Shown here: positions 1-8,877 of the stretch, in pieces | Layout of the letters: each line of letters begins with the position of its first letter | Position numbering within the stretch: the first letter of the stretch is position 1 | Assembly (NCBI GenBank): GCA_964634465.1 | Contig: CAZWLY010000007.1 | Location: 62,001-126,000 of the forward strand | DNA: 64,000 bases | Reading direction: 5' to 3' | Source of the DNA: CAZWLY01 sp964634465 | GTDB taxonomy: Bacteria; Desulfobacterota; Desulfarculia; G963662305 | Notes under the pieces: model-generated | Seen by the model: only the letters and a program-made list of their open reading frames with translations | What the model was told of the DNA's origin: nothing | Database searches by the model: none | Made by a program: the position numbers and the translations under genes

Positions 1-1
1 C

Positions 2-781
2 GAGCACGCCATGGGTGCGGTGGTCAACGGCCTGGCCCTCCACGGCGGGCTGATTCCCTACGGAGCGACCTTCCTGGTATTCTCCGATTACCTGCGCCCG
101 GCCATCCGTCTGGCGGCGTTGATGCAGACCAAGGCCGTCTTCGTCTTCAGTCATGATTCGATCGCCCTGGGCGAAGACGGCCCGACCCACCAGCCGGTGG
201 AGCACCTGGCCTCGCTGCGGGCCATTCCGGGTCTGACCGTGATCCGGCCGGCCGACGCCAACGAGACCGCCGCCGCCTGGCGTCTGGCCGTCCAGCGCCG
301 GGGACCGACCGCCCTGATCCTGTCGCGCCAGAAGCTGCCCGTTCTCGATCCCCGAGACTTCCCGGCCGCTCCCGACCCGAGCCAGGGGGTGGGCAAGGGG
401 GCCTACGCCCTGATCGGCGGCCACCGCCGGCCCGAGGTGATCCTGATCGCCACCGGGGCCGAGGTCCACCTGGCGATTGCGGCCAGCCAGCGGTTGGCCG
501 TCCAGGGAATCGTGGTTCGGGTGGTGTCCATGCCCTCCTGGGAGATCTTCGCCGAGCAGAGCGAAGAGTACCGGAATAAGCTGCTGCCGCCCGAGACGAC
601 GGCCCGGCTGGCCATCGAGGCCGGCTCGCCCCTGGGTTGGGAGCGATGGGTCGGTTCGGAGGGCGGGATCATCGGGGTGGACAGGTTCGGCGCCTCCGCG
701 CCGGGCGAAACGGTGCTCAGGGAGTACGGCTTCACCGTGGAGAACGTGGTCGAGCGGGCCAAGGCCCTTCTCGGCCGGTAG
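2..781 (+). CDS. Transketolase, C-terminal part (5' end outside window)
   Basis: The reading frame is open from base 2 and ends at a TAG at 779-781, so only about the last 259 residues are present; the ATG at 11 is internal. The visible part holds the end of the pyrimidine-binding (Pyr) domain, with the transketolase signature HDSIALGEDGPTHQPVEHLA, and the C-terminal domain with IATGAEVHLA and VVSMPSWEIF. In the family this enzyme moves two-carbon ketol units between sugar phosphates using thiamine diphosphate, in the non-oxidative pentose phosphate pathway. The match is strong along the whole visible length. The next gene on the same strand starts about 100 bases downstream. Confidence 0.95.
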   Translation, partial: EHAMGAVVNGLALHGGLIPYGATFLVFSDYLRPAIRLAALMQTKAVFVFSHDSIALGEDGPTHQPVEHLASLRAIPGLTVIRPADANETAAAWRLAVQRRGPTALILSRQKLPVLDPRDFPAAPDPSQGVGKGAYALIGGHRRPEVILIATGAEVHLAIAASQRLAVQGIVVRVVSMPSWEIFAEQSEEYRNKLLPPETTARLAIEAGSPLGWERWVGSEGGIIGVDRFGASAPGETVLREYGFTVENVVERAKALLGR

Positions 782-882
782 GGAGGCAGCGATGAGGATC
801 GGCCTGGAGGAGCTCTGCGGGTGAGGATCCGGCCGGCAAGCGCCCCGCTCGCCTTCCGAGCGGCGGCGAGGGAGGCCTCCGA

Positions 883-1988
883 TTGACCGAGACATCCGCC
901 TACGTCCGAGACGTCGTCGCCGCCCACTATGACCTCGGGCGGCTGGTCCGGGTCGAGCCGATCGAGCGGGGGTATGTCAACGTCAGCCACTTCCTGGAGA
1001 CGATCCGCTCCGGCCGGACCCAGCGCTACGTCCTGCGCCGTTATCGGGACGGGGCCGAATTGAATCGAGTCCGGTTCGAGCACGCTTTGCTGGCCGAACT
1101 GGAGCGAAAGAAGTTCGATCTGGCCCCCCGCCTCGTCCCGACCAGAGCCGGCCGCACCTACGTCGAAATCGTCGAGCCGGGGCCGGCCAGCGGCCGGCGG
1201 GCGACCTACCTGGCCCTGTTCGGTTACCTGGAGGGCGAGGACAGCTACACCTGGGATCGACCCGACTTGACCGAACCGGAATTGGCCGAGGCGGCCAAGA
1301 CGCTGGCCGCCTATCACCGGGCGATAAGCGGCTGGAGCCCGCCCGAACCCGATCCGGGTCCGACGGTTGACGACGCCCTGTCGTCCCTGGCCGAAGCCTG
1401 GTCCGGGTTTGAGGCCGACGCCTCCCGATCCGCCTTCGAGGCCTGTTTCCTGGAACACGAAGCCGGTCTTCTGGACCTGGCCGCCGGCGTGGTCGAGGCC
1501 CTGGCCGAACGGCCGGGCGACGCCTTGCCCCGCCTGGTCGTTCACGGCGATTACCATCCCGGCAACCTCAGGTTCCGGGCGGGCGGGGTGGTCGGCCTGC
1601 TGGACTTCGATTGGGCCAGGGTGGACGCCCGGTGCTTCGACGTCGGGTTGGCCTTGACCTATTTTGCTCCCGGTGGGACGAGGGAGACGATCGGCTGTTG
1701 GACCTCAACCGCCTCGCCGTTTTCCTGGCCGCCTATCAGCGCGGGGCCCTGGCCGATCGAGACCGGGATTTCGCCGGAGCGCTCAGCGAAGCGGAGCTGG
1801 CCCTTTTGCCGGAGATGATCCAGGCCGGCAACCTCTACGTCGTCTCCTGGACGGTGACCGATTACTTCATCCGCCGCCCCGACCCAGAGGAATACCTCCG
1901 CTACCTGGACCACGGCGTCAGGTTGGCCCGCTGGCTGAGCCGCCGCCGTCCCGAGACGGCCGAAGCCATCGCCCGGCATCGGGTTTAG
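883..1988 (+). pseudogene. APH/homoserine-kinase-type phosphotransferase, split by one frameshift
   Basis: A TTG start at 883 lies 7 bases after GGAGG (871-875). The first frame gives an aminoglycoside-phosphotransferase/choline-kinase-like fold with the Brenner motif VVHGDYHPGN (about residues 223-232) and the metal-binding DFDWA, then loses sense after LALTYFAPGG near base 1670. The natural C-terminus (from WDEGDDRLLDL to IARHRV, stop at 1986-1988) continues in the next frame. One extra base in the run at about 1668-1676 would join the two into a kinase of about 368 residues. This is either an assembly indel or a genuine inactivating mutation. The catalytic part lies before the break. The substrate is not identifiable; the family phosphorylates homoserine, choline, methylthioribose or similar small alcohols. 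Confidence 0.75.
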
Positions 1989-2015
1989 ACCAAAACCACT
2001 CTCGGCAAGGCCGGA

Positions 2016-3416
2016 TCAGTCTGGTCTCTCTTCGAGTCGGCCGGCGCCGGGTCGGCGGGGGTTGGGGCGGCGATCGGCCTGGGTTCCAAGACAGCCGGTG
2101 ATGAGTTCCGAAACCGCGGCCGAGTCGTCCAGGTTCCAGATTGTCGCCGGGAGGGCTTCGGCCGCCTTACGGCCCAGGACCGGTCCGGCCAACCAGATGA
2201 ACTTGGTTTCGAGCTCGGCGTCGGAGGGAAGCGTTTTCGGCGGCTCCCAGACGGCTTCCACCGGGCCGGACGACAAGACGCGACCGTCATCGGTCTCGAC
2301 GATCACTTCGGCCAGGGTCTTTTCCGGAAAGGCCCGCTCGAAAGACTCGTCCACCTCGACTTCGACCCTGTCCGCCAGAGCCAGCAGGGCGGGGTCGTGG
2401 AGCCTGGGCGGCAGCACCTGCCCCGGGCCCACCTCTCCGTCCAGCAGAGCCGCGGCCAACGGGAAAGGCAGGTTGTATTGGGCCTCCTCGGTGGTGCGGG
2501 GATGGGCCGTGCTCAACCTGGCCGCCGCGGCAAAGGTCCGGACGGTGATGCGGGCGATCCCGGCCGCCTCCAGCCCGCCGTCCTCGACCACCTGGAGGGC
2601 TCCGGCGATCGCCGGCTGGGCCCAGCGGCAGGCGGCGTAGGGTTTGAAGTACAGGTTCATCACCTCCCACCGGCGGCCGAGATTCTCGATCCATGTCCGG
2701 TCGGGAGCGTCGGCGAACAGGGGGGTGATCCCGGTGAAGCCCTGCCGGGCCATCAGGACGGAAGCCATTGCCGCCATGGCCCCCCAGCCGATGGAATCCT
2801 TGCCCATGGAGGGGGTGTCGATGCCCTTCATCATCGGGGCGATCGGGGCGTGGTATTCCGCCGCGCCCAGGGCGTGGCGCAGGACATCGGGCTCAAGCCC
2901 CATGATCCTGCCGGCCGCGGCCGCGCCGGCCAGAGCGCCCCAACTCCCCGACGAATGGTAGGTCGGGTAGACGGCATGGCGAATCAGTCCCGCCCGGATG
3001 CCGACCTCGTAGCCGATGACGAGGGCGGTCAGGAATTCTTGCCCCGACACCCCTCCCTCCGTCTCGGCGGCGGCCAGCAGGGCCGGCAAGACGCACGCTC
3101 CGGGATGGCCCTTGATCCGCCGGTGGCCGTCGTCGATATCGAGGGCGTTGCCGGCAAAGCCGTTGGCCAGGGCCGCGCCCACCGGCGAGACGCGCCGGCC
3201 GTCGATCATGATGGTCGCCTCGGTCCCCTGAAGGAACCGGGCGGCGAAGTCGGCCGTCAACAGACCGACCGGGGTCTGGGTCCCGGCGATCATGGCGCCC
3301 AGCAGGTCCAGAAGACATCGCTTCGCCTGATGCCGGACGTCGGCGGGTAAGTCGTCCCAGCGCGTCTTAACAATGAACCCCAACACCCTGTCCACCAGGT
3401 CTCTGCCAGCGGCCAT
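2016..3416 (-). CDS. MmgE/PrpD family protein
   Basis: A 466-residue protein with MmgE/PrpD features throughout: an N-terminal helical domain, the motif FAGNALDIDDGH, HPGACVLPALLAAAE, and the C-terminal alpha/beta part. The family includes 2-methylcitrate dehydratase (PrpD), cis-aconitate decarboxylase and iminodisuccinate epimerase, so the reaction cannot be named from sequence alone. The ATG at 3416 is preferred over an upstream TTG (3437) because GGAGGTGAG sits 7 bases before it. It is the last gene of the minus-strand set that begins with the MttB-family gene and lies about 150 bases after the corrinoid-protein gene. No other methylcitrate-cycle gene is in the window, so a role in propionate breakdown is not supported. 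Confidence 0.85.
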   Translation of the reverse strand: MAAGRDLVDRVLGFIVKTRWDDLPADVRHQAKRCLLDLLGAMIAGTQTPVGLLTADFAARFLQGTEATIMIDGRRVSPVGAALANGFAGNALDIDDGHRRIKGHPGACVLPALLAAAETEGGVSGQEFLTALVIGYEVGIRAGLIRHAVYPTYHSSGSWGALAGAAAAGRIMGLEPDVLRHALGAAEYHAPIAPMMKGIDTPSMGKDSIGWGAMAAMASVLMARQGFTGITPLFADAPDRTWIENLGRRWEVMNLYFKPYAACRWAQPAIAGALQVVEDGGLEAAGIARITVRTFAAAARLSTAHPRTTEEAQYNLPFPLAAALLDGEVGPGQVLPPRLHDPALLALADRVEVEVDESFERAFPEKTLAEVIVETDDGRVLSSGPVEAVWEPPKTLPSDAELETKFIWLAGPVLGRKAAEALPATIWNLDDSAAVSELITGCLGTQADRRPNPRRPGAGRLEERPD

Positions 3417-3568
3417 ATCCCTTCTCACCTCCGCCAAGAGCCCGGCGGAGCCGCCGGTTTTGGAGATGCAAGCCCGGCCCCGGCCGCGCGCCGCTTCCCG
3501 GCGGCCCGTCTCGCCTCCTCGCCCGAGGCGTCGATCGGCTCGCCGGAGACGGTCCTCTCCCGCTCCCG

Positions 3569-4195
3569 TCAGGCGGCCGCCAGGCGGCGGGCCAGTTCCA
3601 CGGCCGAGGGTGCGTCCTCAGCGTAGCCGCCGGCTCCGATCTTGTCGGCGAAATCCTTGGTCACCGGCGCGCCGCCGACCATGGTCTTGACCCCCAGGCC
3701 CCGTTCCTTGAAGGCGGCCACCGCCTGCTCCATGGCCGGCATGGTGGTGGTCAGAAGCGCCGACAGGGCCACGATGTCGGCCGAGTTCTTCTCGGCTTCG
3801 GCCACGAACCGATCGACGTCCACGTCCACCCCCAGGTCTATCACGTTGAAGCCGGCCCCCTCCAGCATCATCGCCACCAGGTTCTTACCGATGTCGTGCA
3901 GATCGCCCTTGACCGTGCCGATGACGATCGTCCCGGCCGGCTTGGAGTCGGTCTCGGCCAGCAAGGGACGCAACACCTCCAGCCCGGCCTTCATCGCCTG
4001 GGCGGCCATGAGCATCTCCGGCACGAACAACACCCCTTCGGAAAAGCGCTTGCCCACCTCGTCCATGGGCGCGATCAGGCCTTCGCTCAGGATGGCCGAT
4101 ACCTCGGTCCCGGCCGCAAGCTCGGCCTTGACCAGTTCGGCCATCCGGGCTTCGTTGAACTCCGTCACCGCCTGGTAAATGTCGCTGATTGCCAT
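3569..4195 (-). CDS. Corrinoid (B12-binding) protein of the MttC/MtgC type
   Basis: A 208-residue protein with the two-domain layout of methyltransferase corrinoid proteins: an N-terminal four-helix cap (residues 1-85, with SEGVLFVPEMLMAAQAM) and a Rossmann B12-binding domain carrying GDLHDIGKN, whose His100 is the lower axial cobalt ligand of the family. The later GGAPV loop is also present. AGGAGG precedes the ATG. In MttB-type systems this protein takes the methyl group from the amine on Co(I) and passes it to a second methyltransferase. The MttB-family gene at 14.1 kb on the same strand is the obvious partner. Neither the second methyltransferase nor the reductive activase (RamA type) is in the window. 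Confidence 0.93.
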   Translation of the reverse strand: MAISDIYQAVTEFNEARMAELVKAELAAGTEVSAILSEGLIAPMDEVGKRFSEGVLFVPEMLMAAQAMKAGLEVLRPLLAETDSKPAGTIVIGTVKGDLHDIGKNLVAMMLEGAGFNVIDLGVDVDVDRFVAEAEKNSADIVALSALLTTTMPAMEQAVAAFKERGLGVKTMVGGAPVTKDFADKIGAGGYAEDAPSAVELARRLAAA

Positions 4196-4265
4196 AAGTT
4201 TTCCTCCTAAAAGTCGTTCCCGCGGCCCGATCGGCGCCGAGTCGTCTTCGTCCGGCGGGCCGTGT

Positions 4266-7200
4266 TCAGGTCTTCATCGAATCGGCCGCCGCGGCTGCCG
4301 CGGCGGCGGCCAGCAGGGCCTGGACGGGCGGCAGGAGGAGGTCGGGGATGGCCGCTCCACCCGATCCGCCGCCCAGGGTCGGCAGGTCGATCAAGTGATC
4401 GATGGGGTAACCGGAAAACCTTCGACGCTCGGGTGAGGCGGTGAAGGCCTCCTGGCCGATCACCACGAGCCGGGCGTTTCGGCAGGCGAAGGCGCTCAAC
4501 TCGTCCCAGGCCCGATCGAGGAAGCGCCCGCTGGAGGCGTCGATGATGATCAGGTTGTCCCGGCTTGGATCGTACCCCGGACGCAGCACCGGCAGGTACC
4601 AGCGCCCCTGGACCGAAAAGGGCCCTCCGGGATGAATCTCGCCTTCCGGCCGATGGACCGGTTGGGCCGAACCGATGGGCCGGCCGTCGAAGTATTCGGT
4701 TTCCCAGCGCTCGACCGCCTCCCGGCCGTATTCCTCCGCCATGGCCTCTCGCTCGGTGACGGAAACGTATTTCTCGTCCAGGGCCGGGTCCACCGTGACC
4801 AGGGGGCCGTGGGCGCTTTCGCCGTAGAGGTAGGACTCCATGGCCATCGCCCCCGTCCGGTCGAAGCGTTCCACCCAGGTCTGGCCGTGGCCGGTGGGCG
4901 GGCCGATGAAAAGGGCGGAGTTGTAACCGTGGTTGGCGGACATCGCCTCTCGAATCCGATCCAGCAACCGGCCGTCATCGAGCACGGCCTCGATGGCCGG
5001 ACCGACTCCCTTGACCACTCTTTCGACGGTTTCCGCTTCGGCCGGGGCGGTTTTCCGCCAGGCGGCGACCAGGAGCAGGTGGAGGGCCAGCCAAAGGCGG
5101 GCCGAACCGTCGGCGTCGTCACCGGCGGAAAGGTGATATCCGGCCAGGCCCTCGGCCGGGCCGGGGCCGACCCGGACCGTCCGGCCTTCGAGCCGTCCGG
5201 CCAGCGTGGAGTATGTTTCAGGAGCGGGCGCTTGGGCGGCCAGGATGAGGCACGGGCCACGATCGGCTGCTCCGGCCGGGGGTTCCAGGCCCGAGGCGAC
5301 GCTGAAGCGGCCGCCGGTCAATCGACTCCACCAGGCGCTCACGCCCCTGGCCGCCGCCTCGGCCCCTCGATCGAGGCAAAGAAAGATGATCTCGCCGCCC
5401 TCGCTCAAGCCTTCACTTATCCGACCCACCGGTTCGCCGCCGGGGTCGAATCCATCTTCGGCCAGTCGAACCAGTGGTTTACTGCCGGTCGCCAGACGGG
5501 CCAGGCGGCGGAACTCCCGGTAGGTCCGGCGCTCCCAGTCGCAGACCGCTTCACGCTCCCAGAGACTGGGACGGGAAAGGTCGGGGGCCGACGCCTTGAC
5601 CAAAGCCTGGGCGGCCCGGCGAAGCTGTTTCATCTCCTCGGCCGATGAGACCGGCTCGGCCGGCCGGCTCCTTGCCGTGGTTACGGCCTTGGCCAGATTT
5701 CGAGGGAAGCCGGGCTCGCCCCGCCCCTGGGCGCGGCCGAAGTGCAACGCCAGGAGGTAGTAGAAGACCAGATCGACGAACGGCTGGAGCTCGTCCGCCA
5801 GTTTGGGCAGCGTCACCCCGCGGCCCCGGCCGCAGTGCTCGATCCGGTCCGCCTCGGCGCGCCGGGAGGTTACGACTTCAAACGGCAGGCCGGCCGAAGA
5901 GAGCTTCTCCATTACCTCCAGCGCCTCGGCCAAGCGGGCGTGATGGGTGGCGTTGACCACAACCAGGCTCCCCTCCGGCAAGCCCGGATCGAGAGTAGCG
6001 GCCTCCCGGTAGTCCAGGGACTTGCCCATCGTCCTCCAGGCGGCCTGCTCGAGCTTGGCCGCCGCTTCACGGCCCAGACCGGTCGAGGCCAAGGCGTCTA
6101 TGACCAGCGCCACCGGGGGGTTGGCGTAGCGTGCGGCCAGGTTCTCGGCGTAGCCGGACACGGTCTTGTCTTCCAGGAGCCGGGCCAGCGTCTGGGGCAG
6201 CCGGCCAAGCTCGGCCACGGCTTCGGCGGCCGCCTCGCCTCGCCCCCGTTCGGCGGCCAGCCAGGCGGCCAGGAGGTGGAGGCAGATCAGCAGGCAGGCC
6301 GAGGACTTGACGGCCGAGATCGTCACCTCCTCGCCGCTGAGGCAGGGGATGACGCCGGCGCTGCGCCTCATTATAAGGTTCAGGTCGGAGAAGGGCTTCT
6401 CGGTGACGCCGACCATGGTCGCCTTGGCGGCGAGCAGATCCTTGGCCAGCTCGATCATCTCGGCGGTAGCGCCGGACCAGGAGACCATGACCACCAGGTC
6501 CTCCTCCGGGTCGATGATCCGGGAAGCGTCGTCCACCTCCACCGGCCTCAAGACCAGGACCTCCAGCTCGGGAACGAGCCTCTTGAACATCTGGCTCGCC
6601 ATCAGACAGACGTTGTAAGAGCTGCCCAGGCCCGTCAGGATGACTCGGCGCAGGGCCGCCAAAGAGGGGCCGAAACGACGGCGAAGCAAGTCCTCCCGGA
6701 TGTCCAGGCGCGGCGGCGTCCGACCCTCCGGCGCGTAGGCGGCCAGGACGTCTGACAGGCGATCCGGTATCTCGCCGAGGTGGGCCTCGAAGTGAGAGCC
6801 GGGGATGTCACCGCCGGCGGACAAAGGCGAGACGACCGCCTCCAGTTCCTCTATCTCGGGTCGCTCGCGGCCCTCGAAATCGGTCACCACCACCCGCCTG
6901 GCCGGCCGGCCGGGCCGGGGCGTCCTTTCCACCCGAGCGAAGACCTCCTCGCCCTCCAACGGCACGACCGCCACCTTGAAAGGTGACAGGACGGCCGCCC
7001 TTTCCGCCGCCTGGCGACGTTTCAGTTCGGCCACCTCGGCCTGGCCCCCCCCCCGTGAGGCCAAGGCGGCCGCCTGTTGTTCGTGGCGGCGGGCAAGTTC
7101 CTTGAGTTCGAGGCTCTTTTCCACGATCATGGCCTGGGGGAACAGTCCCAAGGCGGCGTTTATGTCGGAGACGACCATGAATTCGTTTCCGCCCGGCCGC

Positions 7201-8738
7201 CTGACGATGAAGACGGGCCGGTTGTGGCTGGCCACGAAGAGCCGGCCGGGGCTGGTCAGGCTCACCCCGGCCACGGCCGCCTGTCCTCCCCGGGCCACGA
7301 TCCGGCGGACGGCCTCGATGAAGGCCAGCTCGTCCACCTTGGCGGCCGAGAGACCAGACAGTCGGCGAAAAACCTGGTGATCGAGGCTGGGCCCGGTGAG
7401 GCAGAACTCCTCGAGTCCGGCCTCGATTTGCGATTCGGTGTTCTCGACGCGTCGTTTTTCTCCATTGAGGACGCGGAAATAATGACCCCACATCAAGGCC
7501 GCGTACTCGGCCGAGTTGTCACTCCGCAGCGTGTAACCGCAGTGGGCCAGAAAGCGACGGGTCGCGGCTTCGGTCTCGCCGCTGAATTGACCGTTCAACG
7601 CCAAGGCCCTGGTGCGCTCGGCGTCCCAAAAGGGGTGGGTGTTCTCCACCGTGACCGCGCATTGGAGGGCCCAGCGTCCGTGGCCGATGACCGGTGGAGA
7701 CAGGCGTTTCAGGCAGACCGGATCGGTGCGTCCCGGGATCGGGTCGTTTTCGGCCGGGGGGGGTGTGATGATCGTCTGCTGCAGGTGGGCCAGCCCGGCC
7801 GAGGCGGCCCAGCCGAAAACGTTCAAGCCCTTCTCGGCTTGATAGAGGGTGAACCAGTCGATGCCGGGTCGCCTCCCGGCCTCCGGCCAGATGGCGGTCA
7901 ACCTGGCCGTGAGATCGTCCCTCAAGTCGGGATTCTCGGACAGGGGGGCGGCCAGGGCGGCGTCCAGGAAGCGGAAGACTCTCCGGACGCCATCGGTGTC
8001 GAAATCGGCCGGAACGACCACCTCCAGATCGGTGAGTAGTTCAGCCAGGGCCGCCCGGCCGAGGGAATCCAGGTCCGGCCCCGGCTCCCCGACCGGATCG
8101 GGCCGAGTGCGCTCCTCGGTCCACACCGAGCGCTGGAAGAACTCGCCGAAGGCGGTCAGGACCGCTTCCGGATCGGGCCGGTCCGCTTCGGGAGCTGTCT
8201 CCAGCCTTTTCTTCAAAGCGGTCCTGATGAGACGCTCCACCACCACCGAGGGGAGATTGAACTCGGTCATCAGGCGGCGGGCCAGATCGCCCAGTCCGTC
8301 TGGGCCGCCGAGGCGAAAGACCCTCTCCGCCCGAACCCGCCCCGGCTGGCCGGGGACGAGAGACAGGGAATCGGTCAACTCGGCCCAGGTGGGCGGCGTT
8401 ACGGCTCCCGTCGCCATCGGCTCGAAGGCCTCGGCTTGAAAACCCTCCCATACGAGCAACCGGCGCTGCGCCTCTTTCAAATCCGGCTCGTTTTCAGATC
8501 CCAGCCAGAGTCGCAGCAATTCGGCGGCGGGATCGGAGAAGACGGGGCGGTCCAGAAGAGTCTCGGTCAGCTCGGCGACCGAGCCTAAGGAGCGGCGGAT
8601 TCGGATCGGCTCGGCCTGGTCGCCGAACAGGGCCACTCCGGTGCTGTCGGGGGCTCGGTAGACGATGGCCGCCATGCCGGTCAAGACCCGGTTGAGGCCG
8701 TCTGGGGCGTCGCCGAAATAGCTAACGATACCGCACAT
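4266..8738 (-). CDS. Giant GlmS-like protein: class II glutamine amidotransferase plus several SIS domains
   Basis: A 1490-residue protein; GlmS is normally about 610. The start is fixed by MCGIVSYFG, whose Cys2 becomes the N-terminal nucleophile. The class II amidotransferase site is complete but stretched: after VYRAPDSTGVAL (residues 26-37) about 310 residues not seen in GlmS precede GHGRWA (352-357), then LNGQFSG (Asn382, Gly383) and SDNSAEY (Asp407). A first SIS domain lies at about 680-830 (TGLGSSYNVC, VSWSGATAEM, VTISAVKSS) and a second at about 870-1020, ending in FPRNLAKAV, the motif that ends ordinary GlmS. The chain then continues for about 465 residues with a further SIS-like part (YGESAHGPL) and an alanine-rich tail. 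Family chemistry would be ammonia transfer from glutamine to a sugar phosphate, but substrate and product are unknown. It sits between the betaine transporter and corrinoid-protein genes. Confidence 0.85.
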   Translation of the reverse strand: MCGIVSYFGDAPDGLNRVLTGMAAIVYRAPDSTGVALFGDQAEPIRIRRSLGSVAELTETLLDRPVFSDPAAELLRLWLGSENEPDLKEAQRRLLVWEGFQAEAFEPMATGAVTPPTWAELTDSLSLVPGQPGRVRAERVFRLGGPDGLGDLARRLMTEFNLPSVVVERLIRTALKKRLETAPEADRPDPEAVLTAFGEFFQRSVWTEERTRPDPVGEPGPDLDSLGRAALAELLTDLEVVVPADFDTDGVRRVFRFLDAALAAPLSENPDLRDDLTARLTAIWPEAGRRPGIDWFTLYQAEKGLNVFGWAASAGLAHLQQTIITPPPAENDPIPGRTDPVCLKRLSPPVIGHGRWALQCAVTVENTHPFWDAERTRALALNGQFSGETEAATRRFLAHCGYTLRSDNSAEYAALMWGHYFRVLNGEKRRVENTESQIEAGLEEFCLTGPSLDHQVFRRLSGLSAAKVDELAFIEAVRRIVARGGQAAVAGVSLTSPGRLFVASHNRPVFIVRRPGGNEFMVVSDINAALGLFPQAMIVEKSLELKELARRHEQQAAALASRGGGQAEVAELKRRQAAERAAVLSPFKVAVVPLEGEEVFARVERTPRPGRPARRVVVTDFEGRERPEIEELEAVVSPLSAGGDIPGSHFEAHLGEIPDRLSDVLAAYAPEGRTPPRLDIREDLLRRRFGPSLAALRRVILTGLGSSYNVCLMASQMFKRLVPELEVLVLRPVEVDDASRIIDPEEDLVVMVSWSGATAEMIELAKDLLAAKATMVGVTEKPFSDLNLIMRRSAGVIPCLSGEEVTISAVKSSACLLICLHLLAAWLAAERGRGEAAAEAVAELGRLPQTLARLLEDKTVSGYAENLAARYANPPVALVIDALASTGLGREAAAKLEQAAWRTMGKSLDYREAATLDPGLPEGSLVVVNATHHARLAEALEVMEKLSSAGLPFEVVTSRRAEADRIEHCGRGRGVTLPKLADELQPFVDLVFYYLLALHFGRAQGRGEPGFPRNLAKAVTTARSRPAEPVSSAEEMKQLRRAAQALVKASAPDLSRPSLWEREAVCDWERRTYREFRRLARLATGSKPLVRLAEDGFDPGGEPVGRISEGLSEGGEIIFLCLDRGAEAAARGVSAWWSRLTGGRFSVASGLEPPAGAADRGPCLILAAQAPAPETYSTLAGRLEGRTVRVGPGPAEGLAGYHLSAGDDADGSARLWLALHLLLVAAWRKTAPAEAETVERVVKGVGPAIEAVLDDGRLLDRIREAMSANHGYNSALFIGPPTGHGQTWVERFDRTGAMAMESYLYGESAHGPLVTVDPALDEKYVSVTEREAMAEEYGREAVERWETEYFDGRPIGSAQPVHRPEGEIHPGGPFSVQGRWYLPVLRPGYDPSRDNLIIIDASSGRFLDRAWDELSAFACRNARLVVIGQEAFTASPERRRFSGYPIDHLIDLPTLGGGSGGAAIPDLLLPPVQALLAAAAAAAAADSMKT

Positions 8739-8772
8739 GAACCGTCTCGGTTTTTTTGAGCGCCGGTCGGGC

Positions 8773-8799
8773 CGCGGATGGGCCGTTGGCCCATCCGCG
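8773..8799 (-). other. Intercistronic stem-loop
   Basis: CGCGGATGGGCC and its exact reverse complement flank a 3-base loop, giving a 12-bp perfect stem between the substrate-binding-protein gene and the giant GlmS-like gene. No T-run follows on the minus strand, so it is not a classical terminator. It may stabilise or trim the upstream transporter mRNA, or lower expression of the downstream gene. Confidence 0.55.
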
Positions 8800-8877
8800 A
8801 CTTCCAACGCCGTCTCCGGGCCGCGGCCGCCGTCGCCCGCCGGCCCGGCTTGAGAACCTCGATTCAGGGACGCGACG

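Noticed and set aside
792..824. A 10-codon frame after the transketolase (ATGAGG to TGA)
   Set aside because: Too short, with no context to support a leader peptide.
403..1557. Long antisense frame across the transketolase and kinase genes
   Set aside because: Low-complexity shadow frame typical of GC-rich DNA; the plus-strand proteins have clear family motifs.
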